Source of the DNA: Thermoplasmata archaeon
Lineage (GTDB): Archaea; Thermoplasmatota; Thermoplasmata; Sysuiplasmatales; Sysuiplasmataceae
DNA: 33,869 nt
Assembly (NCBI GenBank): GCA_021811925.1
Contig: JAKAPY010000003.1
Location: 1 to 33,869, forward strand
Direction: 5' to 3'
Shown: piece after piece, positions 14,740 to 23,340 of the stretch
Layout: every line of letters starts with the position of its first letter
How positions within the stretch are numbered: the stretch's first letter is position 1
Translations under genes and position numbers: made by a program
Notes under the pieces: model-generated
The model's database searches: none
Told to the model about the DNA's origin: nothing
Seen by the model: only the letters and a program-made list of their open reading frames with translations

Positions 14740-15957
14740 TCAGGAGACGAACATGCTTGCCATCACTTCGGCGTCGGCAACCATGTTTTTCACAACAGAG
14801 TACTCGTTCGGCTGGTGGGCCATTCCATCCTCCGTGCTCCAGACTGCCGCCTGAAAACCCTTCGACCTGACTATGTTTGCGCACGTCCCGCCGCCTATGC
14901 CGACGAACATCGGCTCAATGCCCCTTACCCTCCTAATGGCTTCGGCCGTCTTGACCGATATCAGGCTGTCCTTCGACGTGGGCCCTGCCGCAACGCTCTT
15001 TCTGAAAACATCGACCGATATCTTTGCACCCGTCTGCCTTGTGAACACTTCTGCAATGCTGCGCACGTCGGAGAGTATTTTGTTGATGTTGTACGAAGGC
15101 AGTATCCTTGAGTCGATGTAGAACTCGTCGGTGCCGGGAATTGTGTTGACATTGTCAACATTTGCCATCTGCCTTGTCGGCTCGAATGTGGAGTAAGGCA
15201 CGGGATTGAAGAGGCTGTCCACTGCGGAGTATCGTGAATACAGATAGTCCCTGATGAAAACGAGAAACCTGGAAGCGGCAACCTTGGCATTTACGCCCGT
15301 GTTGGGCATGCTTGCATGAGTCTGAACCCCTTCTGTCCGTATCCGTGCCCAGAGGGAGTGCTTCTCTGCGATCTCTATCTGGTCCCCTGTCCTGCTTCCC
15401 GCGTCGGGCACCAGGAATTCGTCCCCCCTGGCAAATTTGTTTTTTGATGCGACGTATGTTATTCCCTTCTCGCTCCCGAGCTCTTCGTCGCTAACAAACG
15501 CAAGCTTGATCGACGGCGTTGTGCCTGACTGGAGGGCTGCCCGCGCGGCATAGAGCGACGCAATCAGAGACTGCCCGTTGTCTTCCGAGCCGCGCCCATA
15601 TAATTTACCGTTTTTGACAAGAGCATTGAAGGGATCTGTTTTCCACAGGGATCTGTCACCGGCCGGCACGGTGTCCATGTGTGATATTACCCACAGGAAG
15701 GGCTTTCCGCTGCCGAGCGTTGCGATGATGTTCGGCCTTCTTCCCTTCTTTGCCTTCTTGTCCGGAGCGTCGCAGCTTTCGATGCTTGTGATGCCGTTCT
15801 CCCTGAGAAGGGAGACAAGGAATTCCGCCCTGTCGTATTCACCTTCACCGGAGGACTCGGGGCCGATAGCGGGGATGGATATCATCTCGGAAAGGGAACT
15901 CACCATCTCCTTTTCGCTTGACCTTACTATTTCAATAAGTTTCCTGTCGGCTTCCAT
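14740..15957 (-). CDS. M20-family metallopeptidase/deacylase (ArgE/DapE-like)
   Basis: 405 residues. Zinc-site motifs are ISHMDTVP, GRGSEDNGQS, SDEELGSEKG (catalytic and metal Glu pair) and VPDAGS, with a C-terminal AHQPNEY histidine. A dimerisation domain lies between about 205 and 320. The N-terminal IPAIGPESSGEGEYDRAEFL matches a subgroup of archaeal M20 hydrolases. The substrate cannot be told from sequence: an N-acyl amino acid, a dipeptide or a lysine/arginine intermediate are all possible. ATG 15957 gives a normal N-terminus; a TTG at 15978 would add seven residues. It lies downstream of the dCMP deaminase on the same strand, about 75 bases apart. Confidence 0.88.
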   Translation of the reverse strand: MEADRKLIEIVRSSEKEMVSSLSEMISIPAIGPESSGEGEYDRAEFLVSLLRENGITSIESCDAPDKKAKKGRRPNIIATLGSGKPFLWVISHMDTVPAGDRSLWKTDPFNALVKNGKLYGRGSEDNGQSLIASLYAARAALQSGTTPSIKLAFVSDEELGSEKGITYVASKNKFARGDEFLVPDAGSRTGDQIEIAEKHSLWARIRTEGVQTHASMPNTGVNAKVAASRFLVFIRDYLYSRYSAVDSLFNPVPYSTFEPTRQMANVDNVNTIPGTDEFYIDSRILPSYNINKILSDVRSIAEVFTRQTGAKISVDVFRKSVAAGPTSKDSLISVKTAEAIRRVRGIEPMFVGIGGGTCANIVRSKGFQAAVWSTEDGMAHQPNEYSVVKNMVADAEVMASMFVS

Positions 15958-16031
15958 TGAGATGACCAAGGTTGGCAACGCCTGTCCCGCAATAAGCTTT
16001 CCCGTGCGTGTGCCCGTTTGTCAGGACGAAT

Positions 16032-16526
16032 TCAGGTTATCCTGGGGGGCTTTTCGACAACAACCCTGTCTACGGCAACACCGAGTTCTTTCATGAGTTC
16101 GATTCCCATGTGCTCCGGATAATCTTCACAGTATACAACCCGCCTAATGCCTGCATTGACAATCATTTTAGCGCAGGTGTTGCAGGGTAGGATCGTCGAG
16201 TAGATTGTGGCGTCGAGTGCACCCGGCCCGGCCTGTATGATCGCGTTCTGCTCGGCATGCGCCACGGTGCGTATTTCCATTTTCGTACCTGAGGGTATCT
16301 GCAAAATGTCGCGGATGCATCCGATTTCCTCGCAGTGCTTCATACTGCGGGGGTTTCCATTGTATCCGCTGCTCACAATGTGGTTCATATCATTGACTAT
16401 CACTGCGCCAATCTGCCTGCCGTTTCGGATGCAGGTGCTCCTCTCCGAAATTACATAAGCCAGCTTCATGTAGTATGTGTCTCTCGGTGTCCTGAACTTC
16501 CTTTGATCGCCCTGCTTGACTGCCAT
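16032..16526 (-). CDS. Deoxycytidylate (dCMP) deaminase family protein
   Basis: 164 residues. The zinc site is formed by HAEQNA (with the catalytic Glu) and PCNTCAKM. The segment ICxRNGRQIGAVIV-like (TCIRNGRQIGAVIV) and YNGNPRSMKHCEE are typical of dCMP deaminases of the ComEB/Dctd type. It would deaminate dCMP to dUMP for thymidylate synthesis. A GTTATATATC promoter about 30 bases upstream indicates a nearly leaderless transcript. Other zinc deaminases (riboflavin or generic cytidine type) are less likely because of the dCMP-type insertion. Confidence 0.9.
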   Translation of the reverse strand: MAVKQGDQRKFRTPRDTYYMKLAYVISERSTCIRNGRQIGAVIVNDMNHIVSSGYNGNPRSMKHCEEIGCIRDILQIPSGTKMEIRTVAHAEQNAIIQAGPGALDATIYSTILPCNTCAKMIVNAGIRRVVYCEDYPEHMGIELMKELGVAVDRVVVEKPPRIT

Positions 16527-16550
16527 CCGAAATTCCCTATCCGTGACGGT

Positions 16551-16560
16551 GATATATAAC
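16551..16560 (-). promoter_or_regulatory. TATA box of the dCMP deaminase gene
   Basis: The minus strand reads GTTATATATC, centred about 30 bases before ATG 16526. Confidence 0.6.
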
Positions 16561-16609
16561 TAAGCGGACTGAACGGGAAGAAGACAGGCTGGATAATGGA
16601 TCCGTGCAC

Positions 16610-16620
16610 AGTAATATAGG
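16610..16620 (+). promoter_or_regulatory. TATA box of the signal peptidase gene
   Basis: AGTAATATAGG is centred about 27 bases before ATG 16641, so the transcript is expected to be leaderless. Confidence 0.5.
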
Positions 16621-16640
16621 CGAAACTCATCGGAGTAGCG

Positions 16641-17528
16641 ATGCCGGAAGAGCATGAAACTCTGTGGGACTGGATCAAGCCTTTGCTGGCCGCACTCATT
16701 GGTACTGGACTGATTCTGGGGGGCTTGTTCCTATACACGGGCAACTGGCCCCCGATGTCGGTGGTCTCTTCAGACAGCATGCAGCACAGCTCTACGGTCG
16801 CAGACTTCGGGGTCCTGAACATCGGGGATGTTGTTTTGGTAAAGAAGGTGACTTCGGCATCACAGGTTACCACTTACGTGGCCGGCCAGGAGTCCGGCTT
16901 CTCCAGCTACGGTGAATTCGGAAACGTGATCATATACAACAGTCACGACATCAACCAGCACCCATACCTCGTCCCACCTGTAATCCACAGAGCAATCCTG
17001 TACCTCCAGTACAACGCGAGCGGTGGCGGTTATGACGTCCCTTCCCTTCTGCAACTGCCGTTTTCCCAGTGGTATGTTGTGGGGCCGGCGGCGCAGTCTC
17101 ACGACATATACAATGTAAAGGGCAATATCATAATCAAGGATGTGGGATACCCTGGCACACCTGTTTACATTCCGATAAGCAACTTCGTAGGAAAGGCGAA
17201 CTACAGCGGATTCATAACCATGGGGGACCACAATCATGCGTTTTGGGGTGAAAACGCAACAGACCAGTCAGTGGGTATAAACCCACTTCCCGTAAAGCTC
17301 CAGTGGATTGTCGGAATTGCGGAAGGCTATCTGCCGTATGTCGGTCTCATAAAGCTGGAGCTTACACCGCATAGTATTCCGTCCGGCCAGGCGCCTGCCG
17401 CAAACAGCGTATACGCGCTTGTTTTGATTCTCACTGCCATCGTGGCCGTCCCCTTAGCCTCGGAACTCGTATTGTACATCCGCGGAGAGCGTAGGGATCG
17501 CGAGCAGGGGAAGAAGAAATCAGATTAA
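16641..17528 (+). CDS. Signal peptidase I, archaeal/ER type (S26B)
   Basis: 295 residues. An N-terminal transmembrane helix (about 13-33) precedes SSDSMQHS with the nucleophilic serine. Then come IGDVVLVKK, the box PVIHRAILYL with the catalytic histidine, and FITMGDHNHAFWG with the aspartate. This Ser-His-Asp set marks the ER/archaeal type rather than the Ser-Lys bacterial type. A second helix (about 256-280) and a basic tail (RGERRDREQGKKKSD) anchor the C-terminus. It cleaves signal peptides of exported proteins, such as the one at 3572. It overlaps the convergent orc1/cdc6 gene by nine bases. Confidence 0.92.
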   Translation: MPEEHETLWDWIKPLLAALIGTGLILGGLFLYTGNWPPMSVVSSDSMQHSSTVADFGVLNIGDVVLVKKVTSASQVTTYVAGQESGFSSYGEFGNVIIYNSHDINQHPYLVPPVIHRAILYLQYNASGGGYDVPSLLQLPFSQWYVVGPAAQSHDIYNVKGNIIIKDVGYPGTPVYIPISNFVGKANYSGFITMGDHNHAFWGENATDQSVGINPLPVKLQWIVGIAEGYLPYVGLIKLELTPHSIPSGQAPAANSVYALVLILTAIVAVPLASELVLYIRGERRDREQGKKKSD

Positions 17529-18800
17529 CGTTGTCTGGAATCTTGCCCTTGCGTTCTTGTATGAGCTGAGGAGTTCGTCGTCGACCAGCAATTCCCTCGT
17601 CTCGTTCAGAGGCACGGCCAGCTCAATTTCCTTGGTTCTGCCGCCCCTTCCGAATGAACGAACCCTCGCCCTGACGATGCCCAGCATGTCCAGCTCGGAA
17701 ATGAGATCCCCGATCCTCCGCTGTGTTAGGGGCTGGGCACCTATCGAGTTGCACAGGTTGTGATATGTTGCGTATATGTCGCCCGTGGTCATTATGCGCC
17801 TCTTTTCCGAATAGATTATCATGGAGAGAAGGAGCATCTTGGACTGCGAAGGGAGCGTCTTGACAGTTTCGGTGACGGTGTCAAGCTCGATCTTGTTCTT
17901 TGCCCTCATAACATCCCCGGTCTCAACAGACCGCCTTCCGTCCCTCTCGGCCGACTCTGCCGCCACACGCAGCAGCTCAAGCGCTCGGCGTGCATCCCCG
18001 TGTTCCTGCGCGGCGATCGCAGCGCACAATGGAATGACATCGTCGTTGAGCGCTCCGGGCACGAACACAAGGTCCGCCCTCAGGCGCAGAATATCGGTAA
18101 GCTCCATGGCATCGTACGGGGAGAAGACTATCCTTTCCTCCCCAAGGCGGCTCTTGACCCTGGCATCCAGAAAATCGGTGAATTTCAGGTCGTTCGCTAT
18201 GCCAACGATCGATACCTTCGAATTGCTTAGATCGTCATTGACCCTCGAAAGGCTGTAGAGAAGGTCGTCACCCGTTTTGTAAACGAGCCTGTCCAGCTCA
18301 TCGAGCACTACAATGAGAAGCCTCTTCTGTTTGTCGACCATGTCCTTGAAAAGAGAAAGAACTCTCTCAATGCTCCAGCCGTTGTATGGTGCCCTTTCTT
18401 CGGGGTTGGTAATAAATTTGTTGGCCATGTGCTGAAGCACACTGTAGTTTGTATCGACTTCGCAGCAGTTGACGTAAATGAAATCTATGCTTGTACTCGC
18501 CGTGCTGACACGTGATGCTTCATTTGCGATGAATTTGACAGTAGCCGTCTTTCCTGTACCTGTCTTCCCGAATATCAGCACGTTTGAAGGCCTGTCCCCC
18601 CTGAGACCGGTGGAGACAATGGCTGCGAGCTGATCTATCTCCTTTTCCCTGTGCGGAAGAACCTTGGGTATGTACGAAGGGCGCAACATTTCTCTGTCGC
18701 TTTTGAATATAGCGTCGGAAGCGATGTATTTGTCAAAAACATTCGTCTGAAGCGGTATTCTCAGGGTTTCGGTCTCGTGGACGACCTTCTGTTCACTCAT
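17520..18800 (-). CDS. cdc6: Orc1/Cdc6 replication initiator
   Basis: 426 residues of the archaeal Orc1/Cdc6 AAA+ family. Walker A FGKTGTGKT is near residue 80, Walker B VVLDELDRL near 165, sensor 1 VGIANDLKF, and sensor 2 in EHGDARRALELLRVA. A C-terminal winged helix follows (about 330-415, with LTQRRIGDLISELDMLGIV). It binds origin recognition boxes and loads MCM. It is transcribed away from a 0.5 kb gene-free region with ORB-like elements, the usual archaeal origin arrangement. ATG 18800 is the natural start. The 3' end overlaps the signal peptidase gene by nine bases. Confidence 0.96.
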   Translation of the reverse strand: MSEQKVVHETETLRIPLQTNVFDKYIASDAIFKSDREMLRPSYIPKVLPHREKEIDQLAAIVSTGLRGDRPSNVLIFGKTGTGKTATVKFIANEASRVSTASTSIDFIYVNCCEVDTNYSVLQHMANKFITNPEERAPYNGWSIERVLSLFKDMVDKQKRLLIVVLDELDRLVYKTGDDLLYSLSRVNDDLSNSKVSIVGIANDLKFTDFLDARVKSRLGEERIVFSPYDAMELTDILRLRADLVFVPGALNDDVIPLCAAIAAQEHGDARRALELLRVAAESAERDGRRSVETGDVMRAKNKIELDTVTETVKTLPSQSKMLLLSMIIYSEKRRIMTTGDIYATYHNLCNSIGAQPLTQRRIGDLISELDMLGIVRARVRSFGRGGRTKEIELAVPLNETRELLVDDELLSSYKNARARFQTTLI

Positions 18801-18862
18801 GTAAAATCAATGCTCCTTGGGAGAGAAATTGGAGGGTAAAGGACGGGTAGAAGCAGGGTCAT

Positions 18863-18900
18863 ACTAAAACGTTTTTTTTATTTTCAGCGTTGACTAAAAC
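18863..18900 (+). repeat. AT-rich tract flanked by a direct repeat ACTAAAAC
   Basis: ACTAAAAC occurs at 18863-18870 and 18893-18900. Between them lies GTTTTTTTTATTTTC. It could be a duplex-unwinding element of the origin, or the promoter region of cdc6, which reads the opposite way. Confidence 0.4.
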
Positions 18901-19131
18901 TCGGAACCTCGTACGCAAGGCCTCCCATGCGATAGAGTGCATGGAAGACACTGCCGTTAAGCAACGCCGAAAGGCGGCGGAAAGCGGTTACTGCAACTCC
19001 GAGAAAGAAAAGACAATTAATCGTCTGCATCATCACAGACGAGAATTTCAGGAGTGCATTGACCAAATACAGGACCATGCGCTTTTACCAGATTGTTCTC
19101 CGGGGAAGTGCAAAGGGAGAGGTTGGATATA

Positions 19132-19153
19132 GAGTCCTTCATTTCCACTGGAG
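19132..19153 (-). other. ORB-like origin recognition box 1
   Basis: On the minus strand the core is CTCCAGTGGAAA, followed by TGAAGGACTC. It agrees with the known archaeal ORB/mini-ORB core (TCCAGTGGAAAC-like). It matches the box at 19311 at 18 of 22 positions. Confidence 0.7.
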
Positions 19154-19284
19154 CTATGTCTTGTTGGGAGCGCGATCAGGCAAAGTGCTGAGCGCCAGAA
19201 TAGGAGGCATTCGTTTGCCCTTATGGATGATATAAACGCTAAAAAAAGACGTGCTACAATTTCAGCTCATATTGTCTATTCTCT

Positions 19285-19303
19285 CTACAGTCATGTTTCC
19301 AGA
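19285..19303 (-). other. Partial ORB-like box
   Basis: The minus strand reads CTGGAAACATGACTGTAG, a degenerate copy of TGGAAACAATGGACT. With the next box it forms GTTTCCA (19295-19301) and TGGAAAC (19317-19323), a dyad. Confidence 0.45.
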
Positions 19304-19310
19304 AGAAATT

Positions 19311-19332
19311 CTACAGTGGAAACAATGGACTC
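19311..19332 (+). other. ORB-like origin recognition box 2
   Basis: CTACAGTGGAAACAATGG followed by ACTC matches the archaeal ORB core and the first box in inverted orientation, 157 bases apart. It ends three bases before the stop of the convergent-facing membrane protein gene. Confidence 0.7.
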
Positions 19333-19335
19333 CCT

Positions 19336-19716
19336 CTACATCTTAAACTGTTTCTTCTTTTCGATTACCAGTTCCTCGTATTTACGTGGCAGGACCCAGG
19401 CAAGATATTCAATATCATCCAAATTCTTTACGAATTTCGCTTTGCTGTCTATCTTCAGGAAGTGCATCAGCTCAAATGTCTTCCTCACCGAGTCGTAAAG
19501 CCACCAGCCTCCCGAAATCAGAAGAATCGGTCCAACAACCAGGTACCAGTAGATCCAGTTGCCTGACCCTTTTATAGCGGGCTGGAAAACAAGGAGGATA
19601 TCAGGAAGCTTTGGCAGGAAAACACCTACCGAACCAATGAATGTCACGAGTATGCCCACTGCCAACATCACTGTAGACAGTTCGAACCTGTATTCCCTGG
19701 TGAAAGCTTTAGCCAT
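19336..19716 (-). CDS. Small membrane protein of unknown function
   Basis: 126 residues from ATG 19716. Two transmembrane helices lie at about 16-38 and 57-77, followed by a charged cytoplasmic helical tail (VRKTFELMHFLKIDSKAKFV, then DDIEYLAWVLPRKYEELV). No family is firmly recognised. The frame opens further to GTG 19770, but the TATA element at 19783-19792 predicts a start near 19761 and the ATG has AAAGGGGCAGGT upstream. The gene ends at the ORB-like elements of the putative origin. Confidence 0.75.
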   Translation of the reverse strand: MAKAFTREYRFELSTVMLAVGILVTFIGSVGVFLPKLPDILLVFQPAIKGSGNWIYWYLVVGPILLISGGWWLYDSVRKTFELMHFLKIDSKAKFVKNLDDIEYLAWVLPRKYEELVIEKKKQFKM

Positions 19717-19782
19717 GAACCTGCCCCTTTCCGGATGGCCCATCCCGAAGGCAAGCAGCCTGGCAGCCACTAGGAATAAACC

Positions 19783-19792
19783 GTATATAAAT
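19783..19792 (-). promoter_or_regulatory. TATA box of the small membrane protein gene
   Basis: The minus strand reads ATTTATATAC, predicting transcription from about 19761. Confidence 0.5.
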
Positions 19793-19883
19793 CATTCATC
19801 GGCCGGGTCCGTGAAAGGAAATTCTGCACAAACAATAATATCCGGGGTGCATTCGATTCCGGGCATTGAGGTCATTTGAACGG

Positions 19884-21263
19884 ATGACAACATACATCGG
19901 TGTCGACGATACAGATTCTCCGGACGGGATGTGCACAACCTATCTGCTCACTGAAATTATCAGGGAGCTTGATTTTCCAGTTCTCCTCGGGTATCCAAGG
20001 CTGGTCAGACTGAACCCGAACATACCATGGAAAACAAGGGGAAACGGCGCCCTTTCTATTGCCCTTTCAGGCAACCGTGGCAGTGCATTCAAGATAGGCG
20101 AAATTAGCGGCAGGGAAATCCTATCTTCAAACGAGCCTTCCGATCATGAAGAAAATGCAGACGAAATGCTCGAGAGGGTCTCTTCTGTAATAGAGAGGCT
20201 CGCACAGTTCGGTGAGGACAACACCAACCCCGGGCTGGTCATATCACACAACAGGCCCGACTCAGGTTTCTACTGGGATGCAGTCAGGGGAGTAGTCAAC
20301 AGAGATCAGGCGAAGAATGTGCTTTCCAGGGCAGGCGGAACTGCCCGGACCTGGAAGAACGGTAGGGGGCTGATAGGAGCTACGGCCTCCATATCCTGGG
20401 TGCCGCGGGGAAGGTCATTCGAGATCATAGCATACAGGGAGAGGGAAAGATGGGGAACCACCCGCCAGCTGGACGCCAGTGATGTTTCGGGCCTCAGCTC
20501 CAGGTTCCCGACGACCTTCAGCAATTATGACGAATCGAACAGGCACACATGCATTGTCCCTTCCTCCCCCTGCCCTGTGCTCTTTGGAATCAGGGGCTGG
20601 GACAGTTCTGTTCTGGAGGAGGCAATGCTTTCCATCAGAAGCGAACCCAGGGACAGGTGGCTGGTCTTCGAGACCAACCAGGGTACTGACGATCACATCA
20701 CAGTCCCGCAGGGCATGCTCGAACTCTTTCATTCCTACATGCTCAATGGCACAGTATCATCCGCACCAGTGACAATCCGGGGTGGTCATGTCTTCTTTGA
20801 CCTTGAGACGCATCAGGACAGGCTTGCCTGCGCTGCCTTTGAGGAGACAAAGGAACTGAGAAAGGTCGTGACCAGGCTGATTCCCGGCGACAGGATAACC
20901 GTGTGGGGCGGCCTCAAGCCAGGGCCTTTCGGCCCTTGTCTCAATCTTGAGAAGCTTGCTGTCAATGCGCTTGCTGTCAGGCGCGTCAAGAAGGCAAACC
21001 CAAGATGCGATGTATGTGGAAAGCCGATGCAATCCGCCGGGAAGGACAGCGGCTACAGATGCAGGAAGTGCCATACAAAGTCCGGAAGCGCCATATACGA
21101 GTCGGTGGAAAGGCAGATACAAGAAGGGTTGTATGGTGTGGCGGCTTCCTCAAGGAGGCACATTTCCAGACCGCCCGAGTGGTCATTTTCCACTTCTCCT
21201 GGGCACTCCACGGAACTGACAAATGCAAGGCAAGCTAATACCTGTCAGGGAAACCCTATCTAG
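19884..21263 (+). CDS. tiaS: tRNA(Ile2) 2-agmatinylcytidine synthetase TiaS
   Basis: 459 residues. It begins MTTYIGVDDTDSPDGMCTTY, the TiaS/DUF1743 start with the DDTD metal motif. The central part has NRPDSGFYWDAVRG and the OB-fold has GDRITVWGGLKPG. A zinc ribbon CDVCGKPMQSAGKDSGYRCRKC lies near residue 375. TiaS attaches agmatine to C34 of tRNA-Ile2 so that it reads AUA. The enzyme is essential and archaea-specific. The start is ATG 19884, because the upstream TTG-frame residues are not conserved in style; GAGGT lies about 12 bases upstream. About 35 residues after the zinc ribbon form a low-complexity Ser-rich tail. Confidence 0.94.
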   Translation: MTTYIGVDDTDSPDGMCTTYLLTEIIRELDFPVLLGYPRLVRLNPNIPWKTRGNGALSIALSGNRGSAFKIGEISGREILSSNEPSDHEENADEMLERVSSVIERLAQFGEDNTNPGLVISHNRPDSGFYWDAVRGVVNRDQAKNVLSRAGGTARTWKNGRGLIGATASISWVPRGRSFEIIAYRERERWGTTRQLDASDVSGLSSRFPTTFSNYDESNRHTCIVPSSPCPVLFGIRGWDSSVLEEAMLSIRSEPRDRWLVFETNQGTDDHITVPQGMLELFHSYMLNGTVSSAPVTIRGGHVFFDLETHQDRLACAAFEETKELRKVVTRLIPGDRITVWGGLKPGPFGPCLNLEKLAVNALAVRRVKKANPRCDVCGKPMQSAGKDSGYRCRKCHTKSGSAIYESVERQIQEGLYGVAASSRRHISRPPEWSFSTSPGHSTELTNARQANTCQGNPI

Positions 21264-21307
21264 GAATAGAAACTAAACTTCGTATGAGGTGACTTGAAAC
21301 GAAGGCT

Positions 21308-22486
21308 TTGGATGAAGCTGTAATCGTATCTGCCGTGAGGACACCGATTGGCAAGTTTGGCGGCGCTTTCAGGAAGACCTCCGCGGTCGAGCTGGGCACC
21401 GCAGCGGTGAAGGCAGCGATAGTACGTGCGGGAATATCTCCCGGCGACGTGAGGGAAGTCATACTTGGAAACGTCCTTTCCTCGGGTCTCGGTCAGTCAC
21501 CTGCCAGGCAGTGCGCTGTTGGGGCGGGAGTCCCGTACGGTGTGGGTGCATTCAGTGTGAACAAGGTTTGTGGTTCGGGGCTGAAAGCGCTGATGCTTGC
21601 GGCAAACTCAGTCAGGCTTGGTGAACATGAAGTAGTAGTTGCAGGCGGTATTGAAAATATGAGCATGTCCCCTTACATATCCAAGCAGACGAGGTGGGGG
21701 AACAAGTACGGTGACATACTTTTCATAGACTCGATGATACAAGACGGCCTGTGGGATGCATACAACAATATTCACATGATGATAACAGGGGAGATTGTCG
21801 CCGAACGCTTCAACGTTACAAGGGAGCAGGCGGATAAATTTGCATACAGGAGTCACAAGAGGGCCGCCGAAGCGACCAGCGAGGGACTCTTCAAGGAGGA
21901 AATCGCTTCCGTCACTGCAAAGGCGGGCAAAGAACGAGCCGTTGTGTCGAAGGATGAGGGGCCAAGGGCAGATACAACGCTTGCAAGGCTAGGGCAGCTC
22001 GAGGCGAAATTCAAGAAAGGAGGCATTTGCACCGCAGGAAATTCATCACAGTTGAGCGATGGTGCATCCGCCATGGTGGTCATGTCGTCAAAAAGCGCCG
22101 AGGCACTCGGAGCGAAGCCTATCGCAAGAATACTTGATTACAACACAGGCGGCACTCGGCCGGAATGGGTTATGGAGGCACCCATTGAGACAACAAGGGA
22201 ACTGCTAAAGAGAAACAGTCTGCACGTTGAGGATGTCGACCTTTTTGAGCACAACGAGGCTTATGCAACAGCATCCGTCGCAGTCATGGAGTCTTTGGGC
22301 ATCAAGGAGGAAAGGTTCAACATCAACGGCGGGGCAGTCGCACTTGGTCATCCTCTTGGTGCAAGCGGCGCACGCATAACAACAACCCTGATACACAACC
22401 TGAAGAGAAAAGGAAAGAAGAAGGGCGTTGCCACACTTTGTCTTGGCGGCGGCAATGCGGTAGCAATGCTGTTGGAGTCGATGTGA
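21308..22486 (+). CDS. Acetyl-CoA acetyltransferase (thiolase)
   Basis: 392 residues, the normal thiolase length. The nucleophile is in VNKVCGSGLKALM, the catalytic His is in GGAVALGHPLGASGAR, and the second Cys is in ATLCLGGGNAVAM. HNEAYA replaces the usual NEAFA. All three catalytic residues are present, so this is a true thiolase and not an inactive archaeal SCPx-like form. It condenses or cleaves acyl-CoA and acetyl-CoA. The start is TTG 21308; an in-frame stop lies seven codons upstream and no ATG fits. The next gene, three bases on, is a 3-hydroxyacyl-CoA dehydrogenase, so the pair interconverts acetyl-CoA, acetoacetyl-CoA and 3-hydroxybutyryl-CoA or longer chains. Confidence 0.95.
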   Translation: MDEAVIVSAVRTPIGKFGGAFRKTSAVELGTAAVKAAIVRAGISPGDVREVILGNVLSSGLGQSPARQCAVGAGVPYGVGAFSVNKVCGSGLKALMLAANSVRLGEHEVVVAGGIENMSMSPYISKQTRWGNKYGDILFIDSMIQDGLWDAYNNIHMMITGEIVAERFNVTREQADKFAYRSHKRAAEATSEGLFKEEIASVTAKAGKERAVVSKDEGPRADTTLARLGQLEAKFKKGGICTAGNSSQLSDGASAMVVMSSKSAEALGAKPIARILDYNTGGTRPEWVMEAPIETTRELLKRNSLHVEDVDLFEHNEAYATASVAVMESLGIKEERFNINGGAVALGHPLGASGARITTTLIHNLKRKGKKKGVATLCLGGGNAVAMLLESM

Positions 22487-22488
22487 TT

Positions 22489-23331
22489 TTGACGAGAATG
22501 GGAGTCCTTGGCCTCGGTACCATGGGAAGTGGAATCGCCCAGACTGCCCTCGAGTCGGGCATTGAGGTCTTTGCCGTCGAGCTGAATGATGAGCTGCTGT
22601 CAAAGGGTGCAGCAAGAGTGAAGGATGGGCTTGAGAGAAGGGTCAGGTCTGGCAAGCTCAGCAGCGGCAAATCATCATCTCTGCTGTCGTCACTTAGCCT
22701 CTCCACAGATATTTCATCCTTCAGGAATTGTGACATAATTGTAGAAGCTGTGTTCGAAAACGCCGAAACCAAGTCCAGCGCACTCGCTTCTATAGGGAGG
22801 ATTGCGGGCGAAGGGACAATAGTCGCCTCAAATACCTCGTCAATTTCCATCACACTGCTTTCCAAGGGCCTGAAATACCCCGGGAACTTCATAGGAATGC
22901 ACTTCTTCAATCCCGTCCCCGTCATGAAACTGCTTGAACTTGTGAGAGGATATCTCACGACCAACGAGACAGTGGAGAAGGCAAAATCAATTGGAGAGAA
23001 GATGGGGAAGGAAGTTGTCGAGGTCAGGGATTATCCAGGTTTTGTTTCAAACCGTGTGTTGATGCCCATGATCAATGAAGCAGCCTTTGCCCTGATGGAG
23101 GGTATAGCCCGAAAGGAGGACATAGACAGGGTGATGAAGCTCGGGATGAATCACCCGATGGGGCCGCTGGAGCTTGCGGACTTCATAGGTGTTGATGTCT
23201 GCCTGGATATTATGAATGTCCTGTATTCGGGTTTCAAGGATCCTAAGTACAGGCCATGCCCCCTTCTGGTCAATATGGTAAATGCAGGTAGAACGGGAAG
23301 AAAGTCAGGAGAGGGCTTTTACAAGTATTAG
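22489..23331 (+). CDS. 3-hydroxyacyl-CoA dehydrogenase (3-hydroxybutyryl-CoA type)
   Basis: 280 residues from TTG 22489, or 277 from ATG 22498. The NAD-binding GLGTMGSGIAQ opens the protein. VEAVFEN, NTSSISIT and GMHFFNPVPVMKLLELV (with catalytic His) follow. The C-terminal dimer domain has YPGFVSNRVLMPMINEA, NHPMGPLELADFIG and GEGFYKY. This is the short, single-function class used for 3-hydroxybutyryl-CoA. With the thiolase three bases upstream it forms a beta-oxidation or C4 module. No enoyl-CoA hydratase or acyl-CoA dehydrogenase is in the window, so direction of flux is unknown. Confidence 0.94.
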   Translation: MTRMGVLGLGTMGSGIAQTALESGIEVFAVELNDELLSKGAARVKDGLERRVRSGKLSSGKSSSLLSSLSLSTDISSFRNCDIIVEAVFENAETKSSALASIGRIAGEGTIVASNTSSISITLLSKGLKYPGNFIGMHFFNPVPVMKLLELVRGYLTTNETVEKAKSIGEKMGKEVVEVRDYPGFVSNRVLMPMINEAAFALMEGIARKEDIDRVMKLGMNHPMGPLELADFIGVDVCLDIMNVLYSGFKDPKYRPCPLLVNMVNAGRTGRKSGEGFYKY

Positions 23332-23340
23332 GGACAATGC

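Larger units (their letters stand above)
18801..19335. other. Probable replication origin (gene-free region upstream of orc1/cdc6)
   Basis: This 535-base stretch has no convincing gene. It holds two ORB-like 22-mers in inverted orientation (19132-19153 and 19311-19332), a third partial copy, an AT-rich patch at about 18861-18886, and a second near 19229-19248. It lies directly upstream of orc1/cdc6. Origin function is inferred from these features together. Confidence 0.7.

Noticed and set aside
18890..19132. An 80-residue plus-strand open frame in the origin region
   Set aside because: It has no good ribosome site or known motif. It ends at an ORB-like element and its composition (RKASHAIECMEDTAVKQRRK) does not look like a conserved protein.
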